From Pseudooceanicola onchidii (GTDB taxonomy: Bacteria > Pseudomonadota > Alphaproteobacteria > Rhodobacterales > Rhodobacteraceae), in the NCBI RefSeq assembly GCF_004959925.1, contig NZ_SPUW01000002.1:744001-808000 (forward strand): a DNA stretch of 64,000 bases, read 5' to 3'. The notes under the pieces are model-generated. The model saw only the letters and a list, made by a program, of their open reading frames with translations, had not been told where the DNA came from and searched no databases. The position numbers and the translations under genes were made by a program. How positions within the stretch are numbered: the stretch's first letter is position 1; every line of letters starts with the position of its first letter. Below, in pieces: positions 1 to 8,860 of this stretch.

Positions 1-177
1 CTGCGCCAGGCGCTGCTGCTGCATGAGATCGTGCACAGCTGCAACAAGCCGCAGGCGCCGGTCGTCGGCGATCCGATCAGTGAGGACCAGATGCAGATGT
101 TGCAGTCCGACCCGCGCGGTTTCATGGCCTGGCTGCGGGATCACACGCTGTCGCTCGGGGATGCGACGCGGGCCTGA
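1..177 (+). CDS. C-terminal fragment of an unidentified protein
   Basis: An open frame enters from the left edge and stops with TGA at 175-177, giving 58 residues that include a HEIVHSC stretch near the start and the end LGDATRA. Codon use is GC3-rich like that of the neighbouring genes, so it looks like a real gene tail. No domain is recognised in this short piece. The next gene is on the opposite strand, so the two converge. The 121 bases between them hold nothing I can identify. Confidence 0.5.
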   Translation: MRQALLLHEIVHSCNKPQAPVVGDPISEDQMQMLQSDPRGFMAWLRDHTLSLGDATRA

Positions 178-298
178 CAGGGCGACCTTTCGCTGTCGTT
201 CGGATGACAGGATCGCCTGCGGTGCACCCGCCGGGGCGGCCTTGTATCGCGGACGCCTCGCCAGGCCCCGTTCCGGCCAGTCACCAGCCGCCGCGATG

Positions 299-1066
299 TT
301 ATCCCGACCGGATCACCCGGAAAGCCGCCGATGCCAGCCAGCCCGCCGCGATCGCGATGGCCAGGGCCAGAAATCCATAAAGCAGCGGTTGTTGGTGGGC
401 GAGCGTGTAAAGCCACCGCTCAAGCCCCACCTTGCGGACATCCAGCGCCGTATCGAACCGCGATACCACTCTGCCCTCGCGCAGCAGGAAGACCCGCGCG
501 TCATAGCTGCCTTCGGTCAGGTCCGAGGGCAGGGTGATGCGCGTGCGGAACAGCGTCTGCTGGTCCAGCTGCACGGTGCGTTCCAGGTTCTGGTAATGCC
601 CCCTCGCGCTGCGGATGCGGATCAGCGCGTCGATGTAATCCTGCGGGTGGTCGGTCATCGAAGCCGCGCCGACCCGCCGGATGGCCCGGGGCACGGTGAT
701 CGAATGGCGCAGGTCGGCGGTCTGGCGCAGGATCTCGTGCAGCGCCCCGGTGCTGGCCACGGCATAGAAGCTGGGGGCTTCGGGCAGACGCACGGTTTCG
801 GCGTTCACCCAGATGCCCAGGCGACGCGCCTTGTGGTGGATCATCACCGGGGTCGCGGGCCCCGCCACGGTGACGATCACGTCCAGCGGGGTGTCGGTGA
901 TCGGGCTTTCGCGTTTCACCGCGCCGAAGATCAGCAGGTCCGACCCGTCGAAGTTGGTGGTGATCCGCACGCGGTCCTGGCTCAGGCCCAGCACGATCTC
1001 CTCCTGCGCGGCGGCAGGGGCGGCGGGGGCGACCAGGAACATCAGAAGGGCGATCAGGCGTCTCAT
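299..1066 (-). CDS. TIGR02186 family membrane-anchored protein
   Basis: This 255-residue protein has an N-terminal signal peptide (MRRLIALLMFLVAPAAPAAAQ), a beta-rich periplasmic middle and one C-terminal membrane segment at about residues 225-248 (LLYGFLALAIAIAAGW). The pattern matches the TIGR02186 family of conserved alphaproteobacterial proteins, whose function is unknown and which often sit beside TauE/SafE transporters. The chosen ATG overlaps the stop of the upstream transporter gene as ATGA, so the two are translationally coupled. The topology suggests an accessory factor for that transporter; this is inference. Confidence 0.85.
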   Translation of the reverse strand: MRRLIALLMFLVAPAAPAAAQEEIVLGLSQDRVRITTNFDGSDLLIFGAVKRESPITDTPLDVIVTVAGPATPVMIHHKARRLGIWVNAETVRLPEAPSFYAVASTGALHEILRQTADLRHSITVPRAIRRVGAASMTDHPQDYIDALIRIRSARGHYQNLERTVQLDQQTLFRTRITLPSDLTEGSYDARVFLLREGRVVSRFDTALDVRKVGLERWLYTLAHQQPLLYGFLALAIAIAAGWLASAAFRVIRSG

Positions 1067-1983
1067 ACGGCCGGTCCGATCTCGTAAAGTTCGGCCGGGG
1101 GCAGCAGCAGGTCCAGCGCCAGCTTGCCGCAGACCGCCAGCACCAGAAGCGCCAGCAGGATACGCAACTGTTCGGCGCGCATCCGGGCGCCGATGCTGGT
1201 GCCGAACTGCGCCCCGATGACCCCGCCCAGCAGCAGGACCACCGCCAGCGGCAGGTCGACGGTCTGGTTCGTGACCGCATGGGCCAGGGTGGTAAAGCCG
1301 GTGACGAAGATGATCTGGAACAGCGACGTGCCGATCACGACCTTGGTGGGCATGTGCAGCAGATAGATCATCGCGGGCACCATGATGAAGCCGCCGCCGA
1401 CGCCCATGATGGCCGACAGGATACCCACGAACATCCCCACGAGGATCGGCGGGATGACCGAGATATAGAGGCCCGAGGTACGGAAGCGGACCTTGAAGGG
1501 CAGGATGTAGATCCAGCCTCTTTGTCCGCGCGGCTTGCGCGGGGCCGCGGGGCCTGCGGTCCGGGCCCGGCGCAGGGCGCGCAGGCTTTCGACCAGCATC
1601 AGCCCGCCGACGGTGCCCAGGAAGACCACGTAGCACAGGTTCACCAGCAGATCGACCTGGCCGAGGCTGCGGAGGTAGTTGAAGATCACGACGCCGACGG
1701 CCGATCCGATCAGGCCGCCGGTCAGCAGGACACTGCCCATACGCAGGTCGACGGTCTTGCGTCTGAGGTGGGCCAGTACGGCCGAGATAGACGAGGCGAC
1801 GATCTGGTTGGCCGAGGTCGCAACCGCCACGGCCGGCGGGATGCCGACGAAGAACAGCAGCGGCGTGATGAGAAAGCCTCCGCCGACGCCGAACATGCCC
1901 GACAGGATGCCCACGATCCCGCCGATCCCGAACAGCAGGAAGATGTTCACCGAAACTTCGGCTATCGGCAGGTAGAGTTGCAT
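1063..1983 (-). CDS. Sulfite exporter TauE/SafE (TSUP) family permease
   Basis: This 306-residue polytopic membrane protein carries the internally repeated TSUP signature: GGxxGxLSGMFGVGGGFL near residue 20 and a second copy (GMFVGILSAIMGVGGGF) near residue 185. Eight or so hydrophobic segments are visible. Members move sulfite, sulfonates or other small organic anions across the inner membrane; the substrate here cannot be read from sequence. It is co-transcribed with the TIGR02186 gene (4-base overlap). It lies 52 bases downstream of the purine ABC operon on the same strand and may be read through from it. Confidence 0.9.
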   Translation of the reverse strand: MQLYLPIAEVSVNIFLLFGIGGIVGILSGMFGVGGGFLITPLLFFVGIPPAVAVATSANQIVASSISAVLAHLRRKTVDLRMGSVLLTGGLIGSAVGVVIFNYLRSLGQVDLLVNLCYVVFLGTVGGLMLVESLRALRRARTAGPAAPRKPRGQRGWIYILPFKVRFRTSGLYISVIPPILVGMFVGILSAIMGVGGGFIMVPAMIYLLHMPTKVVIGTSLFQIIFVTGFTTLAHAVTNQTVDLPLAVVLLLGGVIGAQFGTSIGARMRAEQLRILLALLVLAVCGKLALDLLLPPAELYEIGPAV

Positions 1984-2035
1984 GGCCTTACGTAAGCCGG
2001 ATGCTGCGTTGCCGCAAGAGAGGCAACGCCGCCAG

Positions 2036-3016
2036 TTATCTTTCTTTCACGTAGGGCTCGCCGCCGGCACGCGGCGGAATGGCCTTGCCGACGAAGCCCG
2101 CGAGGATGATCACGGTCAGGATATAGGGCAGGGCGTCCAGCAGCTGCACCTGCACCTTCACGCCGACGGCGGTTTCGATCAGGTCGGGTCGCAGCGCCAG
2201 CGCCTGCAGGAAGCCGAACAGCAGCGTCGACATCAGGGCGTACCAGGGACGCCACTTGGCAAAGATCAGCGCGGCAAGGGCGATATAGCCCCGGCCTGCC
2301 GACATGTCCTTGACGAAGCCCGCCTGCAGCGCGGTCGCCAGGTAGGCCCCCGCGATGCCGCACAGCAGCCCGCAGATCCCCACGGCTGCAAAACGCAGCC
2401 CCACCACCGACACGCCGGCCGTGTCCACGGCGGCGGGGTTTTCGCCGACCGCACGCAGGCGCAGGCCAAACCGGGTCCGGTACAGGATCCACCAGGTCGC
2501 GGGCACGGCGAATAGCGCCATGTACACAAGGATCGAATGGCCCGAGATCAGCTCGGAATAGACCTGCATCAGCGGTCCGGCTTCCTTGATGTCGCGGATC
2601 CGGGTCAGGGCGCCGGGCCAGACGATGCCTTCGAACCGCGCGGCGCCGGACAGCGACGGGGTGCGCCCGCCCTGGCTGAACCAGTGCTGTGCAATCAGCA
2701 CGGTCATGCCGGCGGCCAGGAAGTTGATCGCCACCCCGGAAATCAGCTGATTGCCCCGGAAGGTGATCGAGGCCACGCCATGCAGCGCCGACAGCACCAT
2801 CGACGCGCCGATCCCGGCCAGCAGGCCGACCCAGACCGACCCGGTCATGAAGGCCACGGCGGCCGAGAAGAAGGCGGCGGCCAGCATCTTGCCTTCAAGC
2901 CCGATGTCGAAGATGCCTGCGCGTTCGGAAAAGAGGCCCGCAAGACAGGCCAGCAGCAGCGGTGTGGCCAGGCGGATGGTCGAGTCGAGGACCTGGACGA
3001 GTGTCAGGAAATCCAT
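2036..3016 (-). CDS. Nucleoside-type ABC transporter permease (second permease)
   Basis: This 326-residue inner-membrane protein belongs to the BPD_transp_2 permease family (PF02653). Shared features are the N-terminal LACLAGLFSERAGIFDIGLEG block and the ALIFAKWRPW segment. Around nine hydrophobic helices are visible. It pairs with the other permease (3650-4744), the ATPase (4737-6341) and the BMP binding protein (6667-7662) in what should be a purine or purine-nucleoside importer. Start codon 3016 has GGAG upstream and follows the LysE gene by only 3 bases, so the operon continues through it. Confidence 0.92.
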   Translation of the reverse strand: MDFLTLVQVLDSTIRLATPLLLACLAGLFSERAGIFDIGLEGKMLAAAFFSAAVAFMTGSVWVGLLAGIGASMVLSALHGVASITFRGNQLISGVAINFLAAGMTVLIAQHWFSQGGRTPSLSGAARFEGIVWPGALTRIRDIKEAGPLMQVYSELISGHSILVYMALFAVPATWWILYRTRFGLRLRAVGENPAAVDTAGVSVVGLRFAAVGICGLLCGIAGAYLATALQAGFVKDMSAGRGYIALAALIFAKWRPWYALMSTLLFGFLQALALRPDLIETAVGVKVQVQLLDALPYILTVIILAGFVGKAIPPRAGGEPYVKER

Positions 3017-3019
3017 GGT

Positions 3020-3646
3020 TCAGCTCCGGCTCGTTGCCAGTTTGAAGGCGAAGAAGGTGAAGAACAGGCCAAGCGTCGCTTCGACGCCGCGCCGTGCCGA
3101 TTGATAGGTCCGCCGCACCGGGGCCGAGGACAGCGCGATGGCATAGCCCATGTGCCCGGTCAGCGAGATCGCGAAGGCGCCGACCAGGAAGGCCGCCTTG
3201 ATCGTCAGCGGTGCGCCCGTGGTCGCCCCGATCGACGCGATGGCCAGCCAGAAGACGATCGCCTTGGGGTTGGTGATCTGCAGCAGATAGCCGGTCGCGA
3301 AGGCGCGCGCGGGCGACAGCGGCGGCATTTCGGCGGCGGCGACGCGCGGCGGGTTCAGCGCCTTGCGAAAGGCGCCATAGGCCAGCCACAGCAGGTAGGC
3401 CGATCCGACCAGCCGCAGCAGGGTGATCGCCCAGGCGGCCTTCTGCAGCAACAGCCCGACGCCCAGCATGGTCAGCAGCGCAATCGTCGCCGCCCCCGTG
3501 GCCACCCCGACCGAGGCGATGACGGCGGTGCCGCGCCCGCGCGACAGGCCCAGGCCCAGCAGCATGGCAACGGCGGGACCGGGCGACAGGACGGCGACCA
3601 GCAGGATCGAATAGGCGGCCAGGAAGCCGGGCAGGTATTCGGCCAT
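3020..3646 (-). CDS. LysE/RhtB family exporter inside the ABC operon
   Basis: This 208-residue protein has the LysE/RhtB layout: an N-terminal helix with LSPGPAVAMLLGLGLSRG, five to six membrane helices and ITNPKAIVFWLA in the middle. Family members export amino acids or small metabolites by proton antiport. It lies between the two ABC permease genes with 3-base spacers on each side, and its GGAGG ribosome site overlaps the end of the upstream permease. It is therefore expected to be made with the importer. Its substrate is unknown; the context suggests a purine-related or co-imported solute. Confidence 0.88.
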   Translation of the reverse strand: MAEYLPGFLAAYSILLVAVLSPGPAVAMLLGLGLSRGRGTAVIASVGVATGAATIALLTMLGVGLLLQKAAWAITLLRLVGSAYLLWLAYGAFRKALNPPRVAAAEMPPLSPARAFATGYLLQITNPKAIVFWLAIASIGATTGAPLTIKAAFLVGAFAISLTGHMGYAIALSSAPVRRTYQSARRGVEATLGLFFTFFAFKLATSRS

Positions 3647-3649
3647 GGC

Positions 3650-4744
3650 TCAGCCCTCCTTCCGGCGCATCGCGAGGAACAGCCGTTCCAGGGGCATCCG
3701 CACCATGTTGTCGAGCGCTCCGGTGAACAGGATCACCAGCGCCTGGATCACCACGATCAGCTCACGCGGGATCGAGGTCCAGAGCGCCAGCTCGGCGCCG
3801 CCCTGGTAGAGGAAGCCGAACAGGATCGCCGCCAGCAGCACGCCGAAGGGATGGTTGCGCCCCATCAGCGCCACCGCGATCCCGATAAAACCCGCGCCTT
3901 CGGTCATGTTGAGGATCAGCCGCTCGGCCTCGCCCTGCGTGGTGTTCACGGCCATCATGCCGGCCAGCCCGCCGGAAATCAGCATGGCGATGATGATGAT
4001 CTTGGTGCCGGAAATGCCCGCGTAATTGGCGCCGGTCTGCGACCAGCCGTAGGCGCGGATCTCGTACCCCAGGCGGGTGCGCCAGATCAGCAGCCAGACC
4101 AGCACGCAGGCCAGCAGCGCCAGGAAGAAGGTGACATTGGCCGGCGCGCCCCGGAAGAGCGGCATCGCGGCGGTCGAGAACATGTCCTGGAAGGTCGGCA
4201 GGTGCGTCGGTTCGGCAAACTGCGCGGTGGCCGGGTCCATCGCACCGACGGGGCGCAGGATGTTGACCAGCAGGTAGTTCAGCAGGGCCGCGGCGATAAA
4301 GTTGAACATGATCGTGGTGATCACGATGTGGCTGCCGCGTTTCGCCTGCAGATAGGCCGGGATCAACGCCCAGGCCGCGCCGAAGGTTGCCGCGCCGATG
4401 GACGAGCCGAGGATCGCGAGGCTCCAGTGCGGCCATGGCACGTAGAGGCAGGCCAGCGCCACGCCCAGGCCGCCCAGCATCGCCTGGCCTTCCCCGCCGA
4501 TGTTGAACATCCGCGCATGGAAGGCGACCGAAACGGCCAGCCCGGTAAAGATGAAGTTCGTCGCGTAATACAGCGTATAGCCCCAGCCCGACGACCGCAT
4601 CAGCGCCCCGTCGACCATCAGCTTGAAGGCGTCGATCGGGTTTTCCCCGATGCCAAGGATGACCAGCGCCGACAGCAGCGCCGCCAGCAGCAGCGAGATC
4701 AGCGGGATCAGGACCACATCGGCCCATGCGGGCATCTTATCCAT
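3650..4744 (-). CDS. Nucleoside-type ABC transporter permease (first permease)
   Basis: This is a BPD_transp_2 family permease of 364 residues from the chosen start (MDKMPAWADVV). Recognisable features are the FTGLAVSVAFHARMFNIGGEGQ region near residue 80 and the AEGAGFIGIAVALMGRNHP-type cytoplasmic loop that contacts the ATPase (TEGAGFIGIAVALMG here). The start at 4744 overlaps the end of the ATPase gene by 8 bases; an in-frame ATG at 4762 would add six residues, MERRRS. It forms the membrane channel with the permease at 2036-3016. Confidence 0.92.
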   Translation of the reverse strand: MDKMPAWADVVLIPLISLLLAALLSALVILGIGENPIDAFKLMVDGALMRSSGWGYTLYYATNFIFTGLAVSVAFHARMFNIGGEGQAMLGGLGVALACLYVPWPHWSLAILGSSIGAATFGAAWALIPAYLQAKRGSHIVITTIMFNFIAAALLNYLLVNILRPVGAMDPATAQFAEPTHLPTFQDMFSTAAMPLFRGAPANVTFFLALLACVLVWLLIWRTRLGYEIRAYGWSQTGANYAGISGTKIIIIAMLISGGLAGMMAVNTTQGEAERLILNMTEGAGFIGIAVALMGRNHPFGVLLAAILFGFLYQGGAELALWTSIPRELIVVIQALVILFTGALDNMVRMPLERLFLAMRRKEG

Positions 4745-6341
4745 GCTTCGGCGCCTCTCCATGTTCGACGGCGGTGAGGTTTTCTTCGACCGCGATGTGG
4801 TCGGGCTTGTCCGGCTCGCCTGCGATCCCGGCCATCAGCAGGCCCAGTTCGCGTTCGTCGGCGGCGGCGGGGTCGCGTTCGCCCATGATCTGGCCGTCGA
4901 ACATCACCGCGATGCGATCCGACAGCGACCGGATCTCGTCCAGCTCGACCGAGACCAGCAGGATCGCCTTGCCCTCGTCGCGCAGGCGGATGATCTCCTG
5001 GTGGATGAACTCGATCGCGCCGATGTCGACGCCGCGCGTCGGCTGGCCGATCAGCAGCAGGTCGGGGTTCTTCTCGATCTCGCGGGCCAGCACGATCTTC
5101 TGCTGGTTCCCGCCCGAGAAGTTCTTGGCCTTGAGCGTGGCGATCGGCGGGCGGACGTCGAAGCGTTCCATCTTCGCCTCGGCCTCCTTGATGATCGCCG
5201 CATTGTTCATCAGCGGGCCGGTGCCCCATTCGGGATCGCGGTGATAGCCGAAGATCATGTTTTCCCAGGCCGTGTAGTCGAGGATCAGCCCCTCGTCATG
5301 CCGGTCCTCGGGGACGTGTCCGATGCCGCGCGCACGGCGCGACTGGCCGTCGGAATACTTGCCGGTCAGGTCGATCTCCTGCCCGTTCATCGTGATGGTG
5401 CCGGTGCCGGATCGCATGCCGCCCAGCACCTCCATCAGTTCCGACTGGCCGTTGCCCGCGACACCCGCGATGCCATAGATCTCGCCCGCGCGGATATCGA
5501 AGGAAATGCCCTTCACCCGCTCGACGCCTGCGCTGTCGGTGACCTTCAGATCGCGCACCGACAGCACCACGTCACCCGGGGTGGCAGGCTTCTTGTCGAC
5601 GCGCAGCAGCACCTTGCGGCCGACCATCAGCTCGGCCAGCTGTTCGGGGTCGGTCTCGGCGGTCTTGACGGTCGCGGTCATCTCGCCCCGCCGCATCACC
5701 GACACGGTGTCGGTGTATTCCATGATCTCGCGCAGCTTGTGGGTGATCAGGATGATCGTCTTGCCCTCTTTCCTCAGGTTGTCGAGGATGCGGAACAGGT
5801 GGTCGGCCTCGGCCGGTGTCAGCACGCCTGTGGGTTCGTCGAGGATCAGGATATCCGCCTGGCGATACAGCGCCTTGAGGATCTCGACCCGCTGCTGGTG
5901 CCCGACCGACAGGTCTTCGACCAGCGCGTCCGGATCCACGTTCAATTCGTATTCTTCCGCAAGCTGTTTCAGCGACTTGCGCGCCTTCGAGATCGACGGG
6001 GTCAGCAGCGCGCCATCCTCGGCGCCCAGGATGACGTTTTCGATCACGGTGAAATTCTCGACCAGCTTGAAGTGCTGGAAGACCATGCCGATGCCGGCGG
6101 CGATGGCGGCCTGGCTGTCGGGGATCTCGGTCTTGGTGCCATTGACGAAGATCTCGCCCTTGTCGGCCTTGTAGAAGCCGTAGAGGATCGACATCAGCGT
6201 CGACTTGCCCGCGCCATTTTCGCCGATGATGCCGTGGATCGTGCCCGGCATCACGCGGATGGAAATGTCCTTGTTGGCCTGCACGGGGCCAAAGGCCTTG
6301 GAAATGCCTTTGAGTTCGATGGCGGGGGCGGTGTCAGTCAT
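4737..6341 (-). CDS. ABC transporter ATP-binding protein, double-domain, nucleoside type
   Basis: This 534-residue cytoplasmic ATPase has two fused nucleotide-binding domains. The first has Walker A GENGAGKST, signature LSVGHQQRVEI and Walker B ILILDEPT. The second has GVAGNGQS as a degenerate Walker A, signature FSGGNQQK and LLLIGQPTRG as a degenerate Walker B. This asymmetric layout is standard for the BMP-dependent and simple-sugar importer classes. It energises the two permeases encoded downstream. Its ATG lies 325 bases downstream of the BMP gene, behind a strong terminator-like hairpin, so it should be made in smaller amounts than the binding protein. Confidence 0.93.
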   Translation of the reverse strand: MTDTAPAIELKGISKAFGPVQANKDISIRVMPGTIHGIIGENGAGKSTLMSILYGFYKADKGEIFVNGTKTEIPDSQAAIAAGIGMVFQHFKLVENFTVIENVILGAEDGALLTPSISKARKSLKQLAEEYELNVDPDALVEDLSVGHQQRVEILKALYRQADILILDEPTGVLTPAEADHLFRILDNLRKEGKTIILITHKLREIMEYTDTVSVMRRGEMTATVKTAETDPEQLAELMVGRKVLLRVDKKPATPGDVVLSVRDLKVTDSAGVERVKGISFDIRAGEIYGIAGVAGNGQSELMEVLGGMRSGTGTITMNGQEIDLTGKYSDGQSRRARGIGHVPEDRHDEGLILDYTAWENMIFGYHRDPEWGTGPLMNNAAIIKEAEAKMERFDVRPPIATLKAKNFSGGNQQKIVLAREIEKNPDLLLIGQPTRGVDIGAIEFIHQEIIRLRDEGKAILLVSVELDEIRSLSDRIAVMFDGQIMGERDPAAADERELGLLMAGIAGEPDKPDHIAVEENLTAVEHGEAPKHG

Positions 6342-6666
6342 AATGTGTCCCCCGAACGGGTATCGGTAAGGGCAGCGCCCGAGCCTGGGTGGGCGCTTGC
6401 AAGATAGTCATAGAGAGATCCAGTGTCGCAATCATGCCGTTCGTCAGGTGCGGGCCGGTGAAGATGCGCCCTCCCGGGGGGAGGGTCCCCTTTCGAGCGA
6501 TTGCTCTGCAATCCTCTTTCGGGGCTGCGGGGCGCTGCCCGGCGTGCCGCAGGGCGAAGTTGCTCGAACAGAGCACCATGGCCGAACCTGAATTGAACAT
6601 GCTCCGAAAGAGCTGGAAAAAGGAAGGGGGCCGCACGAATGCGCGGCCCCCGGATCATTCACCGGA
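6342..6666 (-). other. Operon-internal intergenic region between BMP and ATPase genes
   Basis: This 325-base stretch carries no convincing gene; the open frames across it lack family features. It contains the hairpin of the BMP terminator at its right end and a second GC hairpin at 6469-6485 (CCCTCCC paired with GGGAGGG). On the minus strand it forms the leader of the ATPase-permease mRNA. Confidence 0.6.
6616..6651 (-). terminator. Rho-independent terminator or attenuator after the BMP gene
   Basis: A perfect 9-bp stem (GGGGGCCGC with GCGGCCCCC at 6626-6634 and 6643-6651) is followed on the minus strand by TTCCTTTTTCC. It begins 15 bases after the BMP stop codon. In high-affinity importer operons such an element lets most transcripts end after the binding-protein gene. 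Confidence 0.8.
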
Positions 6667-7662
6667 TCAGAAGTCCAGCGCGGGGCAGGTGTTGTCTGCC
6701 ATGTAGTCGTGAACCATCAGCTCGCCGCTGGCGATCTTGGCTTTCGCGTCGTCGACGGCGGTCTTCATCTCTTCGGACACCAGCTCGGCGTTGTTGTCAT
6801 CCAGCGCATAGTCGACGCCGCCGTTGGCGATGCCCATGACGTTGATGCCGGTTTCCAGCTCGGTGCCGGCGGTCATCGCGTCATAGACGGCGTTGTCGAC
6901 GCGCTTGAGCATGGAGGTCAGGACCTGGCCCGGGTGCAGGTAGTTCTGGTTGCTGTCCACGCCGACCGACAGGATGCCTTCGTCGGCCGCGGTCTGCAGG
7001 ACACCCACACCGGTGCCGCCAGCGGCCGCATAGACGACGTCCGCGCCCTGGCTGATCTGCGCCTTGGTCAGTTCCGACCCCTTCACCGGGTCGTTCCAGG
7101 CCGCGGGGGTGGTGCCGGTCATGTTGGCCACGACCTTGGCGTCGGCGTTCACGGCCTTCACACCCTGGGCATAGCCGCAGGCGAACTTGCGGATCAGCGG
7201 GATGTCCATGCCGCCGATGAAGCCGACGGTGCCGGATTCAGACGCCATCGCGGCCATCATGCCGACCAGGTAAGACCCTTCGTGTTCGTTGAAGACGACA
7301 GACCGGACGTTCGGCGCGTCAACGACCATGTCGATGATCGCGAACTTGGTGTCGGGGTAATCGGGGGCCACTTCGGACAGCACGTTGCCGAAGGCGAAGC
7401 CGGTCATGACGATCGGGTTGGCGCCCGCGTCGGCAAAGCGGCGCAGCGCCTGCTCGCGCTGGGCTTCGGACTGCAGCTCGATCTCGCGGAACTCGCCGCC
7501 GGTTTCCTCGGCCCAACGGGTCGCACCACCGAAGGCGGCTTCGTTGAAGGATTTGTCGAACTTGCCACCCAGATCGAAGATCAGGGCAGGTTCGGCCATG
7601 GCGGCGCCGGCGGTCAGCGCGACAGCGGCAGCGGCGCCAAGGAATTTGGTCATGAGGGTCAT
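6667..7662 (-). CDS. BMP family substrate-binding protein (purine nucleoside ABC importer)
   Basis: This 331-residue protein has a signal peptide (cleavage probably after GAAMA, about residue 23) and the Bmp domain (PF02608). Landmarks are FDLGGKFDKSFNEA near the start, the GSYLVGMMAAM helix, and VGVDSNQNY near the hinge. It is a periplasmic binding protein without a lipobox cysteine, as is usual for proteobacterial members. Known relatives bind purine nucleosides or related bases. The ATG at 7662 has GGGAG seven bases upstream. It heads the ABC operon. Two purine deaminase genes 12 kb away would use its likely cargo. Confidence 0.93.
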   Translation of the reverse strand: MTLMTKFLGAAAAVALTAGAAMAEPALIFDLGGKFDKSFNEAAFGGATRWAEETGGEFREIELQSEAQREQALRRFADAGANPIVMTGFAFGNVLSEVAPDYPDTKFAIIDMVVDAPNVRSVVFNEHEGSYLVGMMAAMASESGTVGFIGGMDIPLIRKFACGYAQGVKAVNADAKVVANMTGTTPAAWNDPVKGSELTKAQISQGADVVYAAAGGTGVGVLQTAADEGILSVGVDSNQNYLHPGQVLTSMLKRVDNAVYDAMTAGTELETGINVMGIANGGVDYALDDNNAELVSEEMKTAVDDAKAKIASGELMVHDYMADNTCPALDF

Positions 7663-7811
7663 AGGTAGTCTCCCAGTTGGCAGCGGGTGGTTGGCCCCAC
7701 CCCGCTTACGGCAGATCGTGGTTGATCAGATGGGATTAAGGCCGTGGCCCGGGCAAGGGTCAAGGGTGAATCCGGCCCACTGCCCGGGCAGATGCTGAAT
7801 CTTGCGCCACG

Positions 7812-8225
7812 TCAGGCGAGTGATTTGCCAAGGATTTGGGCATCGACGCGGCGGCCGTCGGGCGCGTGGTAATACTTTGGCCGGGTACCGGAAATCTGCC
7901 AGCCGTTTCCAAGGTATAGGGCGCGCGCGGCGGCATTGTCCGCCGCAACCTCAAGGAAGGCGGTGGTGGCGCCGCGGGTGCGGGCGGTGTCTTCGAAGGC
8001 GTCCAGGCAGCGGCGGCCCAGCCCCTGGCGGCGGACGTCGGGATCGGTGGCGATGGTCAGCAGCTCGGCCTCGTCGGCGATCACGCGGCCCATGGCAAAG
8101 GCCTGCGGCAGCTCGACCACGAAGACGAGGGGCGAGGCCAGGAGATCCGTGATTTCCGCCGCCGACCAGGGACGGGGCATGATGAAGGCGCGGGCGTGCA
8201 GGGCCGCCAGTTCCGAAGGCGTCAC
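7812..8225 (-). CDS. rimI: Ribosomal protein S18-alanine N-acetyltransferase
   Basis: This is a compact GNAT enzyme of 137 residues. The acetyl-CoA loop is V-R-R-Q-G-L-G-R-R at about residues 71-79, followed by the helix with DNAAARALYLGNGW. Length, sequence and gene order match RimI, which acetylates the N-terminus of ribosomal protein S18. Translation starts at a GTG (8225) whose GTGA overlaps the stop of tsaB. A tsaB-rimI pair is a common arrangement. Confidence 0.88.
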   Translation of the reverse strand: MTPSELAALHARAFIMPRPWSAAEITDLLASPLVFVVELPQAFAMGRVIADEAELLTIATDPDVRRQGLGRRCLDAFEDTARTRGATTAFLEVAADNAAARALYLGNGWQISGTRPKYYHAPDGRRVDAQILGKSLA

Positions 8226-8860
8226 GGAACGATCACGGGCGGCGTGTCGCGGGCCGGGGCGGCGTCGGCGGGGCGCAGGTAGAGCGGTGCGGGGGCGGGT
8301 CCGGGCGTCTTCCGGGCGGCGATCCGGGCGATGGCCTCGGCCAGCGGATGGCGCGGCGCGGTGGCCTGGCCCGCAAGGCGGTCGGCACAGTCGTCTGCGG
8401 GCGCGCCGACCCATGTGGCGCCCCGTGGCAGGCCCTCGTCCTCCAGCGTCTCCAGCGCGATCAGGCGTGGGTCGTCCCCGCCGGTCTGCACGTAGATCCG
8501 GTCGCGCGGGGCGGCGACCGTGGCGATCGTGCCCCCGGGCAGGTCCAGCGCCAGCGCCTCGAAACTCGTCACGCCCAGCACGGGCACCTTCAGCGACAGC
8601 CCCAGCCCGCGCGCCGCGCTGACCGCGATGCGGATGCCGGTGAAGTTGCCGGGGCCTGTGCCCACGCCGATGCGCGACAGGTCGGCCCAGGTGGCGCCGC
8701 CCTCGGTCAGCACCTCTTCCAGCAGGGGAAACAGCCGTTCCGCCTGGCCGCGCGTCATCTCTTCGGTGCGGGCGGCGATCACCCGGTCGCCCGACAGCAA
8801 AGCGGCCGCGCAATGCGCGGCCGATGTGTCGAACCCGAGGGTGAGCGGCTCAGACCGCAA
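8222..8860 (-). CDS. tsaB: tRNA threonylcarbamoyladenosine biosynthesis protein TsaB
   Basis: This 212-residue protein has the ASKHA-fold start LGFDTSAAHCAAALL, the GPGNFTGIRIAVSAARGL block and a GVTSFEALAL segment that mark TsaB (YeaZ). TsaB is the non-catalytic partner of TsaD in making the t6A modification of ANN-decoding tRNAs. The tsaC-type synthase of the same pathway is also in this window (51610-52548). The gene overlaps the nfu stop by 11 bases and rimI by 4, forming one operon. Confidence 0.93.
   Translation of the reverse strand: MRSEPLTLGFDTSAAHCAAALLSGDRVIAARTEEMTRGQAERLFPLLEEVLTEGGATWADLSRIGVGTGPGNFTGIRIAVSAARGLGLSLKVPVLGVTSFEALALDLPGGTIATVAAPRDRIYVQTGGDDPRLIALETLEDEGLPRGATWVGAPADDCADRLAGQATAPRHPLAEAIARIAARKTPGPAPAPLYLRPADAAPARDTPPVIVP

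Noticed and set aside
2537-4777. Long plus-strand open frame of 746 codons across the ABC permease region
   Set aside because: It is the reverse shadow of the minus-strand permease genes in high-GC DNA; the product is Gln/Arg/His-rich without any domain.
6342-6666. Overlapping short frames in the gap between BMP and ATPase genes
   Set aside because: They have no homology signals and no ribosome sites, and they overlap the terminator hairpin.
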